A stretch of 64,000 nucleotides of DNA from positions 1 through 64,000 of the forward strand of contig CAWFMA010000033.1 of assembly GCA_963816855.1 (NCBI GenBank), in the 5' to 3' direction. A program made the translations under genes and the position numbers. Positions 8,318-15,734 of this stretch are shown piece by piece (position 1 is the first letter of the stretch; each line of letters begins with the position of its first letter). This stretch comes from DASTFP01 sp963816855 (GTDB lineage Bacteria; Verrucomicrobiota; Verrucomicrobiia; Chthoniobacterales; Terrimicrobiaceae). The notes under the pieces were generated by a model that did not search any database, was not told the DNA's origin, and was given only the letters and a program-made list of their open reading frames with translations.

Positions 8318-8473
8318 ATGGACGTTACAAAACCGTATCACGATGAAGTTTCGGCCAAAGGTGGGCGATCCAGGAGCGAGAAGAAGTTGCTGGCGTCGTC
8401 CCGAAACATTGCCAAAGCGCAAGCCGCGCGAAGGGAAAAAAACTGGCTCGCGCCAAGGCGCGGCCGACGTTAG
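8318..8473 (+). CDS. Small basic protein (51 aa)
   Basis: The frame is open from 8174, but only the part from ATG 8318 looks like protein: MDVTKPYHDEVSAKGGRS followed by repeated Lys/Arg/Ala helices. The KGG.SRSEKKL..SRN pattern resembles short DNA-binding-type proteins common on plasmids and phages. Assignment is tentative. Confidence 0.4.
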   Translation: MDVTKPYHDEVSAKGGRSRSEKKLLASSRNIAKAQAARREKNWLAPRRGRR

Positions 8474-8504
8474 CTTAGGCGCAACTTAAAGTCTTTTAAA
8501 CCCT

Positions 8505-8714
8505 ATGTCTAAAACCCCTGAACCTGTCGCCGAGCCCGCACGGCTTTCCGCAGCGGCGATCGCCGACGGCAAACTCTACCCGGCCGGCAGCGAGACGCCT
8601 TTCACTGAAAAGACCTTGCCCGAGCATTTGCGGCAGTATCAAACCCCCCGGGCGAGGAAGAGCCGTTCTGGCATCCGTCTGAGAGAAATATTCTCACGCC
8701 CACTTGCGGCCTGA
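8505..8714 (+). pseudogene. Hypothetical protein, probably frameshifted at a C-run
   Basis: Starts MSKTPEPVAEPARLSAAAIA and runs to LPEHLRQYQ. The sense then seems to pass into another frame at AAACCCCCCGGG (~8642), where PGEEEPFWHPSERNILTPT looks more protein-like than the annotated continuation. Here the repair would require adding a base. No domain recognised. Confidence 0.35.
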
Positions 8715-8822
8715 GCTGCGTCGAGAAGCCAGGAGAGTCCTAGGCAATGCAGTGTGGCAGGGTAGAGGTGGCTCAGCAGGAAGGCGGAAGTCGCCAACAG
8801 GCTCAGTCCGGAGCTCGAGGAA

Positions 8823-9104
8823 GTGCTGCAAGACGCGCACAACAAATCTATCGAATTAGCGAAGGCACAACTATCGGCCGACCAAAACGCGATCGACAAC
8901 GCGCATGAGTCGCTCGCTCGGGTGTCGGAGCCAGTCCAACTTTACGCGAAGCGCGGCGCCGTTTACACGCGAATCGAGAAGGTCCGTCTCGCGCCAGCCG
9001 AACCGATCTTTATAAAACATCCTGGCGCCACCGGCAATTTTCTCGAGATCATCGGCCAAACCGACGTGGATTGCCTGCCGCCAGAACTTCCGATCATCAC
9101 ATGA
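8823..9104 (+). CDS. Hypothetical protein (GTG start)
   Basis: A 93-residue frame, helical at first (AHNKSIELAKAQLSADQNA) and with a beta-rich tail (YTRIEKVRLAPAEPIFIKHP). The open frame extends upstream to about 8769 (VANRLSPELEEVLQD), so the true start may be earlier. Probably a small accessory gene of the element. Confidence 0.35.
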   Translation: MLQDAHNKSIELAKAQLSADQNAIDNAHESLARVSEPVQLYAKRGAVYTRIEKVRLAPAEPIFIKHPGATGNFLEIIGQTDVDCLPPELPIIT

Positions 9105-9356
9105 AATTCACATAGCACAAAAACCGTAAGCAAGACCGGCCCGGAACGTTCGCCGTCCTTGATGAAAAGAATCAAGTTCATGGTAACGTCGTCGTGCCGG
9201 CGTCAGCCGCCGACGAATTGATCAAGTGTTGGAAAGGCGAGTATAAGCCAGCACCCAAACTCGGCCCGAACCCGATGGCAAAGGCGCTCCTGGAGAAGCG
9301 CGGCTCGCGGACAGCGAGCGAGGCACGAGCGGGCCGCTCTTCGCGGTTCCGGAACC
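9105..9356 (+). other. Possible gene fragment
   Basis: A frame open across roughly 9150-9330 reads FAVLDEKNQVHGNVVVPAS and then KCWKGEYKPAPKLGPNPMAK, which looks like real coding sequence. It loses sense after about 9330 and has no good start. Probably the remains of a small gene. Confidence 0.3.
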
Positions 9357-9698
9357 ATGAGCGGGTCCGGCATTTCGGCGATGATTCAAATGGCCGCGAA
9401 GTGCGAGAACGACCTGGGCCTGACAACCCTTTCCATCGGACGCTCAAGCGATCCCAACAACGATCGCATGCTCGAAATCGGCGGCGATCATTTGATGTTC
9501 ACAATCACTCTGATCAAGGAGCGTATCCTCGTGGCAGCTCAGGTCATGGATCGGCCTGACCCTCCTGATTTCTTTTTGAAGATCGAGGACAGCCCAGAGG
9601 GCCGGACGTTGTGTCCAGGCTGGTGCGCTCAATGGTGGAGAACGAAGTCCGCTCGTTGCAGCGTCCGATCTGTTCCGGAAGATAGGGCTTCCGGATAG
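9357..9698 (+). CDS. Hypothetical protein (113 aa)
   Basis: The first ~80 residues look genuine: MSGSGISAMIQMAAKCENDL, then LEIGGDHLMFTITLIKERIL and a hydrophobic strand. The C-terminus (CAQWWRTKSARCS) has the composition of an out-of-frame read, so a frameshift near 9600 is possible. No family recognised. Confidence 0.35.
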   Translation: MSGSGISAMIQMAAKCENDLGLTTLSIGRSSDPNNDRMLEIGGDHLMFTITLIKERILVAAQVMDRPDPPDFFLKIEDSPEGRTLCPGWCAQWWRTKSARCSVRSVPEDRASG

Positions 9699-10407
9699 TT
9701 GGATCATCGGGTGAGCAAGGTCGGCACCACCAAACCTCAATCAAAGGGCTGGACAGGCGATTCTAGCGCAGCTGGGACGCATAAGCGCAAGAGGAAGCCT
9801 CAAGAGAAGATGCCGCTTCTGCACCCCATTTGCCCCTTCGTCAATCCCTTTCGCCCCCAATACCAGCGATGATCTCGCTCGGCAATTCTGCTCACGACAA
9901 GTTTTTGCTTCACCTCGAGGAAGTCGCCCCGACTCTTCGATATTGGAACTACTTCCCACGCTTGACGGTGATGTTTTGAGGCAGAAACAGCGTTCGTTGA
10001 GGGGAAGTCGCAGCCTTGGCGACACTGAGCTGGAATTGCCGCTGATTGAGCTGACTGATTATCTGGCTCATGGTTGCCTGGGTCCAGATCGGCCCTAACC
10101 CCCCAGAGGCGCTTGCGCTGGGTGGGGGACAGTAATTTGTTGCTGGCGGGCCCTGCCACGGTAGCCACTGCTGTGCCCGCTGAGCTGCTGCCACCCAAAC
10201 AACAACAGATCAAAGCAACTCGCTTTCACAGCCAAACACCAGCCGCTCGGGTGCTTTCTGCAAACAGCGCGAAAGCCAAAGGTGCTTGCGTGTGCAACTA
10301 ACCTTTTGTAGGTTCTTCTGGGCCAAACACTTGAGTGCGCTGCGGGCGCGGCCAAAAACCAAGCCAATAATTACGAAAATGACATTTAAATTCACGTCCT
10401 GGACGCC
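9699..10407. other. Region without a convincing gene
   Basis: Several frames are partly open on both strands. A minus-strand frame at 9949-10194 contains GPIWTQATMSQIISQLNQRQ and looks mildly protein-like, but it has no matching start context and neighbouring frames compete. I would treat the stretch as decayed or unassigned. Confidence 0.35.
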
Positions 10408-10896
10408 ATGAAGTCCGAAATTCACCCCAGGGAACAGCGATTGCTCGAAAAGCAGAAGGTTGACGCCGAATTGACAAAAGCCAGGACGGCGCTGGCCAAA
10501 CTGCGCTGCGAACGAGATGCGATCGCGATCGGATTGCGTAAGGGAGAACTGATCAAGAGGTTCGACGTGAAGCTGCAACTTGCCTTTGGGCTAACTACTC
10601 TGCGCCAGCGTCTGATGAGTTTCTGCCGCGCGCTGCCGCCGCGCCTGGTCGACCAGAACGAGCATGCAATTGGTCAGATCATCGACGCGGAAGTGCGATC
10701 GGCGTTGTCGGACATAGCCGCCTGGCCAGGAAAGCTTGGGCGGCCGAACTGGGACAAGGAGATCGACGCGGATCTAATGCCGGCGCCAGAGGTTTCTGGC
10801 AACGGCGCTGGCGATGGTGTGGCGGAGGGTGCGGTAAAGCGGGAGCGTGCGAACGCCAAGCGCAGGGCGAAATACGCGAAGGCGAAGGAAGGCTAG
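10408..10896 (+). CDS. Nu1-like DNA packaging protein (terminase small-subunit type)
   Basis: A 162-residue protein with the pattern of Nu1/TerS-like phage packaging proteins: a charged N-terminal helix (LEKQKVDAELTKARTALAKL), then ERDAIAIGLRKGELIKRFDV, then LRQRLMSFCRALPPRLV, then an EVRSALSDIA helix and an acidic-basic tail. The RGEL-V-LR.RL-LP.RL series is a hallmark of that group. The usual N-terminal winged-HTH that binds the packaging site is absent, so it may be truncated or a shortened form. It would bind DNA and recruit a terminase. A strong hairpin follows at the stop codon. Packaging in an otherwise capsid-less element suggests a satellite lifestyle; that is inference. Confidence 0.5.
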   Translation: MKSEIHPREQRLLEKQKVDAELTKARTALAKLRCERDAIAIGLRKGELIKRFDVKLQLAFGLTTLRQRLMSFCRALPPRLVDQNEHAIGQIIDAEVRSALSDIAAWPGKLGRPNWDKEIDADLMPAPEVSGNGAGDGVAEGAVKRERANAKRRAKYAKAKEG

Positions 10897-10911
10897 CCTT
10901 CCTCCTTCGCC
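10881..10911 (+). terminator. Hairpin at the end of the Nu1-like gene
   Basis: GGCGAAGGAAGGC is followed almost immediately by GCCTTCCTCCTTCGCC, forming a long stem with a minimal loop and one asymmetry. It overlaps the TAG stop. There is no clear T-run after it, so it may act as a bidirectional or non-canonical terminator. Confidence 0.5.
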
Positions 10912-11220
10912 CAGTTCCGCCAGCTCATTTATGCGCTCGGCGATTTGCCTTAGAGTGCTGAGTGATACTTTATTCTTAGATTAGGCAGATCGCGTTGCCT
11001 CGCTTAAAACCACACCGGACTCGCTGCCCCAAAATCCTTCCGGGATCCATAGCAACGATAGACGAGGTCGTTGTCCATATTATGCGCAACCTGCTTTTCT
11101 TCCCTGACACTCTCGTAATTGTCTAATCAAATCGAGAATCACAGTTCGTCGGCGACCTACTGAACGCGACCCAAATACCAATTATTGTACTCATGCATGT
11201 CTCTCTGATCAAGCGCGATC
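10912..11220. other. Intergenic region, nothing recognised
   Basis: About 310 bp between the convergent Nu1-like and lipoprotein genes. No ORF of useful length and no repeat stands out. Confidence 0.4.
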
Positions 11221-11589
11221 TCAGCGGCCGTAAACTGCCGTTCTTTTCAGCTTGGCCTTGGCAGCCAGCTGTCTGTAGTGGGCATACTCCGCTTGGCTGC
11301 CGAGATAGACGACACCGGCCTTCTCATCCTTGTAGGCGTATACTGTGCGTTCTTTCAGCGTGAGTTGATGGAGGTGGTAAGCCGGAAGTGCTTGATATGC
11401 TGCCTTCTGCTTCTCTGTCGTTGGCGTGCGTTCCCGGAAACCCGCTGACTTAAGCAGCGATTCCTTGCTTGCGGGCGTCAGGCTGACGCAGCCGGCGAAA
11501 CCCATGAGGCCGCAGACGGCAACGATCAGCCAGGCAACTGCGAGGTAGGAGAGGCTAGGCCGTTTTTTTTGACAAGAATGGGATTTCAT
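11221..11589 (-). CDS. Small lipoprotein
   Basis: A 122-residue protein with a basic N-terminus, a hydrophobic segment (YLAVAWLIVAVCGLMG) and a lipobox ending FAGC at residues 31-34, so it should be exported and lipidated. The mature part is soluble, with YQALPAYHLHQLTLKERTVY and VVYLGSQAEYAHYRQL. The start overlaps the stop of the upstream minus-strand ORF as ATGA. No domain name recognised. It looks like cargo rather than a replication gene of the element. Confidence 0.6.
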   Translation of the reverse strand: MKSHSCQKKRPSLSYLAVAWLIVAVCGLMGFAGCVSLTPASKESLLKSAGFRERTPTTEKQKAAYQALPAYHLHQLTLKERTVYAYKDEKAGVVYLGSQAEYAHYRQLAAKAKLKRTAVYGR

Positions 11590-11831
11590 AAGGTATTTGC
11601 GCCGCCGCCCCAGCCCCTCGATTTTAGCAGGAGCGCCCAGTCATAGAGTTCACGCTTATGCGCCGGGCGCAATAAAGTAGTCAAGTGCTTTTTAGCCTCG
11701 GACTTGTGAAAACACCTCTTGCTGCAAGCGCTTTGCAGTAAACTTTGCGCCAGGATGGCCGTGGCGGCCTTTTGGTTGAGCCGGCCGCTATCCCCCTTGA
11801 CCTGCTCAAACCGGCGGCGTATTCTTCCCAT
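11586..11831 (-). CDS. Small basic protein upstream of the lipoprotein
   Basis: An 81-residue basic protein whose TGA overlaps the lipoprotein ATG (ATGA), the main reason to believe it. It contains QKAATAILAQSLLQSACSKR and HKRELYDWALLLKSRGW. No family recognised. Confidence 0.35.
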   Translation of the reverse strand: MGRIRRRFEQVKGDSGRLNQKAATAILAQSLLQSACSKRCFHKSEAKKHLTTLLRPAHKRELYDWALLLKSRGWGGGANTL

Positions 11832-11861
11832 TGACCCGGAAGGCCAGGCTCCCCGCTGTAG

Positions 11862-12334
11862 TCAATGTCCTGGCCCCATTTCCGGCGCCGGCGGGTTCAA
11901 CGGCTCTTCGGTTTGGGTTTCCTTTTCCTTCACTTGCATGAAAGCGCCGGCCTTTATATTGCCAGGCTGAACGTAAAAAATAAGCGGCGTCATATGGTGT
12001 ATGGTGTGCGTTCCATGACCTCGCCTTCCGCTATCACCTTCTTGCCGGTAAGCGCCTTCAGGTCGGCGGCTTCCCCGACATAATACAATTGGATTTCAGT
12101 AATCCGCACCTTGCCGTTCTTGCCGCCGTCTTCGTTTTCCCAGTTGCTATGGTCCGTTTCGAATGGTTTAGCAAAGCGGATCACGACATATTGCGCGCGG
12201 CGCATTGGGAGATCTTTAATTCGGGGGCCCGTATTTGGCAGCGCACTAGCGTCCCGCAAACAGCCGCGTTCTTGCGCCCAGGCGCCGGCCATGAGGGCCA
12301 GCGCAAGCGCCAGGGTTGCGAATAGGCGTTTCAT
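11862..12334 (-). pseudogene. Secreted protein, possibly DUF4431-like, with a frameshift
   Basis: ATG at 12332-12334 starts a signal peptide (MKRLFATLALALALMAGAWA). Mature sequence follows, including LPMRRAQYVVIRFAKPF, ITEIQLYYV and LTGKKVIAEGEVMER. That frame stops at 11990. The next frame continues in sense with HHMTPLIFYVQPGNIKAG and a Pro/Glu-rich tail to a stop at 11862. The GxxV..G.v followed by HH.TP is reminiscent of the DUF4431 pattern, but the match is weak. It lies just downstream of the broken integrase on the same strand. Confidence 0.45.
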
Positions 12335-12345
12335 GCTCTCGCGGA

Positions 12346-13593
12346 TCACCCGCCCTTTGCAACCTCCATTGGAACGATCGTCCGCTCGTCTTTCGTCAAC
12401 AGATGGCCGAAACCCAAAACCGAGTGACTCCTGTTCTCGACGTAGTGGCGCGCGGTCACCGCAACCCCGCCATGCCGCAAGGCTTCGCTGGCGGCGAGCA
12501 GCCCGTAACGGGCATGGATCTGCGCAGCCATATTCTTTTCGCAGCGTGTGCAGCGGAGTTTTCGAGACGACGCCCTTGGCGCGAAGCCAGGCCAGCAGCG
12601 CGCGCATCTCCTTCATGCAGCGATAAACCCCATAGGGCGCATCGAAGGCCGGCGGCGGCGAGTCGCTCTCGATGACAAACTCGCTTTTTCGCCGCGCATG
12701 GTATCCGCGGAAAAGCTCGAGGAGTTCAGGGTCCACGCGGACGTCGCCTTCCGAATTGTGCGATTTCGGGCGATAGTGCTCGGTGGTCTCGATGCGGATC
12801 ACGCCTTCGTTCCAGCGGAACGCGGTCCAGGGCAACACATCGATTTCGTTGCGGCGCAGGCCGGCCATCGCGCCCAGAAGGAAGATCTTCCACTGTTCGG
12901 GCTGTTCGGCGGCAAGTTCGGCCCGCGCGCTTTCGAGCAGCTCCATCATGTCGAAGGTCGCCCGGTAGCGTGGCCCGTACACCGTCTCGACCTTGACGCC
13001 GCTGAAGGGTAAGGGTTCGGGGATTTCCACGAGGTCGCGAATCCGCGCCACGGTGTCGGCGGTGAAGAGGGAGCGCGCCCGATGGATAAAGCTGCTCGCC
13101 GAAATCCGGGCGCTCTTCTCCCGCAAGGGGTCGGTTGCTTTCCTGCGGATGAACTCAACTTCTCCAGTCTTCGATCTTCTCCGGGGTGAGGGTGCGCAGT
13201 TTGATGGCATCGCGCTGCTCGCGGTCCGCCGCTCCGGTAATGTCGCCGGCGATCTTGCGCAGCGCCTGCGCGTAGCTCTGAAGCGTCTTCGGCGAAAAGA
13301 GGCTCTTGGCGCGCCACGGCTTCGAGGTATTCGCCGATCGTCACGTTGACGCTCTTGTTCCCCATGCGAATCGCCTGGCGGCGCCGCAGGGTATCGTCCC
13401 AGCCATTGGCCTTCAGTTCCTGATAGAACCGCAAGGCAAGCACGCCGGCTTCCTCCCGGTTCGAAGTTCCGAGGTTGATGTAAGCGCGCCGCTTGTCGTG
13501 CTGAATCTGGATTGAATAGGTCCGGGCGGCCGGCGTCTGGAAGACGACCTTCCGCTCCCAGAAGCTAGCGTTGTTTTTGTTGTAGGTTTTCAA
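12346..13593 (-). pseudogene. Tyrosine integrase, interrupted by three frameshifts
   Basis: Read through four segments, this is a full tyrosine recombinase of about 410 residues. The N-terminal part (13593 down to ~13295) covers the arm-binding region. After removing one T from TTTT (~13296), the core-binding part reads PKTLQSYAQALRKIAGD. After removing one G near 13163, the catalytic domain follows with GLRRNEIDVLPW (first Arg). After removing one G near 12515, HTLRKEYG joins SQIHARYGLL, then LRHGGVAVTARHYVENR with the HxxR pair, the His and the nucleophile Tyr. All key residues are present, but spread over frames. It lies beside the right 17-bp repeat and would be the element's own integrase. 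Confidence 0.75.
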
Positions 13594-13715
13594 TGGCGTT
13601 TAGTCACTTTCAGTTCACTTTTTCCGGCATGGTATGGTATAAAACTGCCGCCAACTGTCTGGCGAGTCAACCGGGATTCTCTCTTTAAGTCTCTTGTGTG
13701 GTATACAATACGCGC

Positions 13716-13731
13716 CAATTGTCAACAATTG
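13716..13731. repeat. Palindrome upstream of the broken integrase
   Basis: CAATTGT-CA-ACAATTG: two 7-bp arms around 2 bp, 12 bp before the right 17-bp repeat. It may be an integrase or excisionase arm site, or an operator for the integrase promoter. Confidence 0.4.
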
Positions 13732-13743
13732 CAGAAAGTGACC

Positions 13744-13760
13744 GCAATAACCGCTCTTAT
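13744..13760. repeat. Right copy of 17-bp direct repeat (candidate attR)
   Basis: GCAATAACCGCTCTTAT, identical to 818-834. The preceding AAAGTGACCGC (13735-13745) also recurs at 945-955 near the left copy, though in a different spacing. The distance between the copies implies an element of about 12.9 kb. Confidence 0.55.
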
Positions 13761-13973
13761 TGTTACATTTTCAGAACCAACGTTTTGCCCGCTGAAAACC
13801 GTCAAAGCGTCCGAGCCGCAAAGTGCGTCGATCAGCAACTATCCATGCTATCTCTCTTCTCCTTCATGGTTCGACCCCGCAGCGCACCCGCATTCTGGTA
13901 GGAAATTGATCGATTGAGGAGAACTGTGTGCTTGGTAATTCCTTACGGGTTGATAAGACTGTGATACCTAAAC

Positions 13974-14345
13974 GTGAATAGACCCTCCATTTGGGACTAT
14001 CTTCCGCAGCCGGAACGCGACCTCATACCGCCTCAGGAGCGAGAAGATCGACACGTGTATGGCGGTTACTGGATTTACTATAACCGCAGTGGATCCGTTT
14101 CCTTTGGAACGGTGATCCGGGAATATTTCGGCACTTTGCCTGCGGAAATCGCCCGGGCTGTCCCGGAGTCGGTCATCAATTGCATTGCTTGCATGATCTT
14201 CGAAGCGCACCGAGCAGGTCGCAAGGAGGCCTACAACTATTTGAAGGAGTTCGTTCTCGAGGAGCTTGCTGTTCCAGAGTGGCCGCGTGATCCGCTTCCG
14301 CGTCTGCCGAGCAGAACTCCACCACCTTTGCCGCCGCAGGGATGA
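13974..14345 (+). CDS. Hypothetical protein (123 aa, GTG start)
   Basis: A convincing soluble protein with IWDYLPQPERDLIPP, YGGYWIYYNRSGSVSFGTVI and a helical stretch (IARAVPESVINCIACMIF), ending in a Pro-rich tail (RLPSRTPPPLPPQ). The GTG start gives the longest frame. It lies just outside the 17-bp repeat, ahead of the regulator of the secretion operon. No family recognised. Confidence 0.5.
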   Translation: MNRPSIWDYLPQPERDLIPPQEREDRHVYGGYWIYYNRSGSVSFGTVIREYFGTLPAEIARAVPESVINCIACMIFEAHRAGRKEAYNYLKEFVLEELAVPEWPRDPLPRLPSRTPPPLPPQG

Positions 14346-14610
14346 GTCATGATCCCTTGCTGAACTTTTAAGGCACTCAGCCGCTATTATTGAAAGGCTC
14401 GCGAATGCGGGCGACTGGCGTTCGAACGAGTTGCTCCTTCCCTTTTCGCGCCGGGTACCCGACCAACACCGCAGGCAAGCAACTTGGCGGCGTCCAACTT
14501 GGCAAGAACCCAAGTGCCCACGTACGGGCCCAGAGCCAGCCGAATTGGACATTCCGGCCACGGCTGACTCCAAGTTAAGAGTCAGGTTGATCCTTTCCGC
14601 AAATTTTCTC

Positions 14611-14652
14611 GCGACCAGGTTCTCATTGAAGTGGAACGATTGACTTGGTCGC
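14611..14652. repeat. Inverted repeat GCGACCA / TGGTCGC
   Basis: GCGACCA (14611-14617) and its complement TGGTCGC (14646-14652) are separated by 28 bp in the leader region of the XRE gene at 14796. Possible regulator site or structured leader; weak on its own. Confidence 0.3.
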
Positions 14653-14684
14653 GTTTAAAGCGCGCGTTGCGAGAATCAGACGCC

Positions 14685-14740
14685 TGTGACGAAGCGCCGA
14701 AAAACCCCGCTTCGTCACAAATTTCGACCGCTTCGTCACA
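14685..14740. promoter_or_regulatory. Three copies of the box TGTGACGAAGCG
   Basis: TGTGACGAAGCG at 14685-14696 faces two inverted copies CGCTTCGTCACA at 14708-14719 and 14729-14740. The two direct copies are 21 bp apart, two helical turns. They lie about 55-110 bp upstream of the XRE regulator, so they are good candidates for its operator and may control the secretion operon. Confidence 0.6.
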
Positions 14741-14795
14741 AATCACCTGAGAAGCACTTGATCCTTCGCAATTAGAGCCTCCGTAGCGCAAAGCT

Positions 14796-15080
14796 ATGAG
14801 GCACCGCAATGTCATAGGACCGCAGGTGCGTAAACTGCGGTATCGGCGTCGTTGGTCGCAAATCACATTCGCGACCAAGCTCCAGCATTGTGGATGGAGC
14901 GTCTCACGAGAAACCGTAGCAAAGATTGAGTCGCGCCGTCGCATGGTCCTCGATGTGCAGGTGCTCTACCTGGCGGAAGTGCTCCAGGTCCAGGTCAGTG
15001 CATTATTCCCGAGAACCCACGTTCGGCGCCACCCAATCGAAAGAGTGCTCAATCGCAAAAATTTTCACTTTCCAGAGTAA
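14796..15080 (+). CDS. XRE-family transcriptional regulator
   Basis: A 94-residue protein that is almost entirely an HTH_3 domain: GPQVRKLRYRRRWSQITFA, then SVSRETVAKIESRRRMVLD (recognition helix), then LAEVLQVQVSALFP. No second domain is present, so it probably dimerises through the HTH region. It is transcribed toward the secretion operon, whose first gene starts 74 bp after its stop. The three repeated boxes upstream are its likely targets. Role as regulator of conjugation genes is inferred. Confidence 0.75.
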   Translation: MRHRNVIGPQVRKLRYRRRWSQITFATKLQHCGWSVSRETVAKIESRRRMVLDVQVLYLAEVLQVQVSALFPRTHVRRHPIERVLNRKNFHFPE

Positions 15081-15153
15081 TTTTGTTCCACGCGCGGAAC
15101 AGGCCTTTCCGAAATCCATGCAATAATCGAGCCCGCAAACTCAGAAAAGACGC

Positions 15154-15402
15154 ATGAACATGCTGCTTGCTCAATCCGCTTCGCTCGATGCCGCGATGTC
15201 CACCGGACTCGGGATCATCGCAAAGTTCCTATTCATTGTCGCTGTCATTGTAATCGCGCACGGCGGCTGGCAGGCACGCTCGGGCAATGCCGATATGGCC
15301 AAGATGTCGATAGCCGGGGGATTGCTCATGGCTCTCGCAGTCCTCATCGCCGAAGCGCTGTTTAACGCGGGCGGAATGCCCACTATCCCAATCGCCCCGT
15401 GA
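15154..15402 (+). CDS. virB2: VirB2/TrbC-like pilin subunit
   Basis: An 82-residue protein with two hydrophobic segments (IIAKFLFIVAVIVIAHGGW, and AGGLLMALAVLIAEALF) separated by a short polar loop, the standard VirB2/TrbC layout. The N-terminal leader is short for a pilin. It would form the conjugative pilus and inner-membrane pool. The stop overlaps the GTG start of the next gene. First gene of a colinear type IV secretion operon. Confidence 0.7.
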   Translation: MNMLLAQSASLDAAMSTGLGIIAKFLFIVAVIVIAHGGWQARSGNADMAKMSIAGGLLMALAVLIAEALFNAGGMPTIPIAP

Positions 15403-15734
15403 GCAAGGCAATCATCGACACGCACGCCGGGGATGACAGCGACGGCAAGATATGGGGGATCGAGGGGATCAATATCCTGCTCATTCTCGCGGGACTGATC
15501 TTGAGCGTAGGCCTCTCTATGATGCTCTTCCGGCAGCAGGCGCATTCGCCGTTCGTTAGCTTTGGAATTGGTTCCCTGCCGCTCGTCCTGATGGTCGCCT
15601 ACGTCTTCGGTCTACGTCAGGGAAAGCCCAGGCACTACGACACTGATCTGCTGGAGACATTTGCTTGTGGCACTGCGTGGATGTCAACCCGCCGGCAACC
15701 ATGCCATCCGATCTATCGCCATGAACGCGCCTAA
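15399..15734 (+). CDS. virB3: VirB3/TrbD-like inner-membrane protein
   Basis: A 111-residue protein with two close transmembrane segments (NILLILAGLILSVGLSMM and SLPLVLMVAYVFGL) followed by RQGKPRHYDTDLLE, the conserved tail of VirB3/TrbD. The GTG start overlaps the virB2 stop. The last 14 bp overlap the virB4 start. VirB3 anchors the VirB4 ATPase to the membrane, in agreement with the gene order. Confidence 0.7.
   Translation: MSKAIIDTHAGDDSDGKIWGIEGINILLILAGLILSVGLSMMLFRQQAHSPFVSFGIGSLPLVLMVAYVFGLRQGKPRHYDTDLLETFACGTAWMSTRRQPCHPIYRHERA

Noticed and set aside
13860..13900. GGTTCGACCCC stretch as a tRNA fragment or att copy of tRNA-Asp
   Set aside because: Only a T-loop-like string; no acceptor or anticodon stem, and no match to the tRNA-Asp 3' end.
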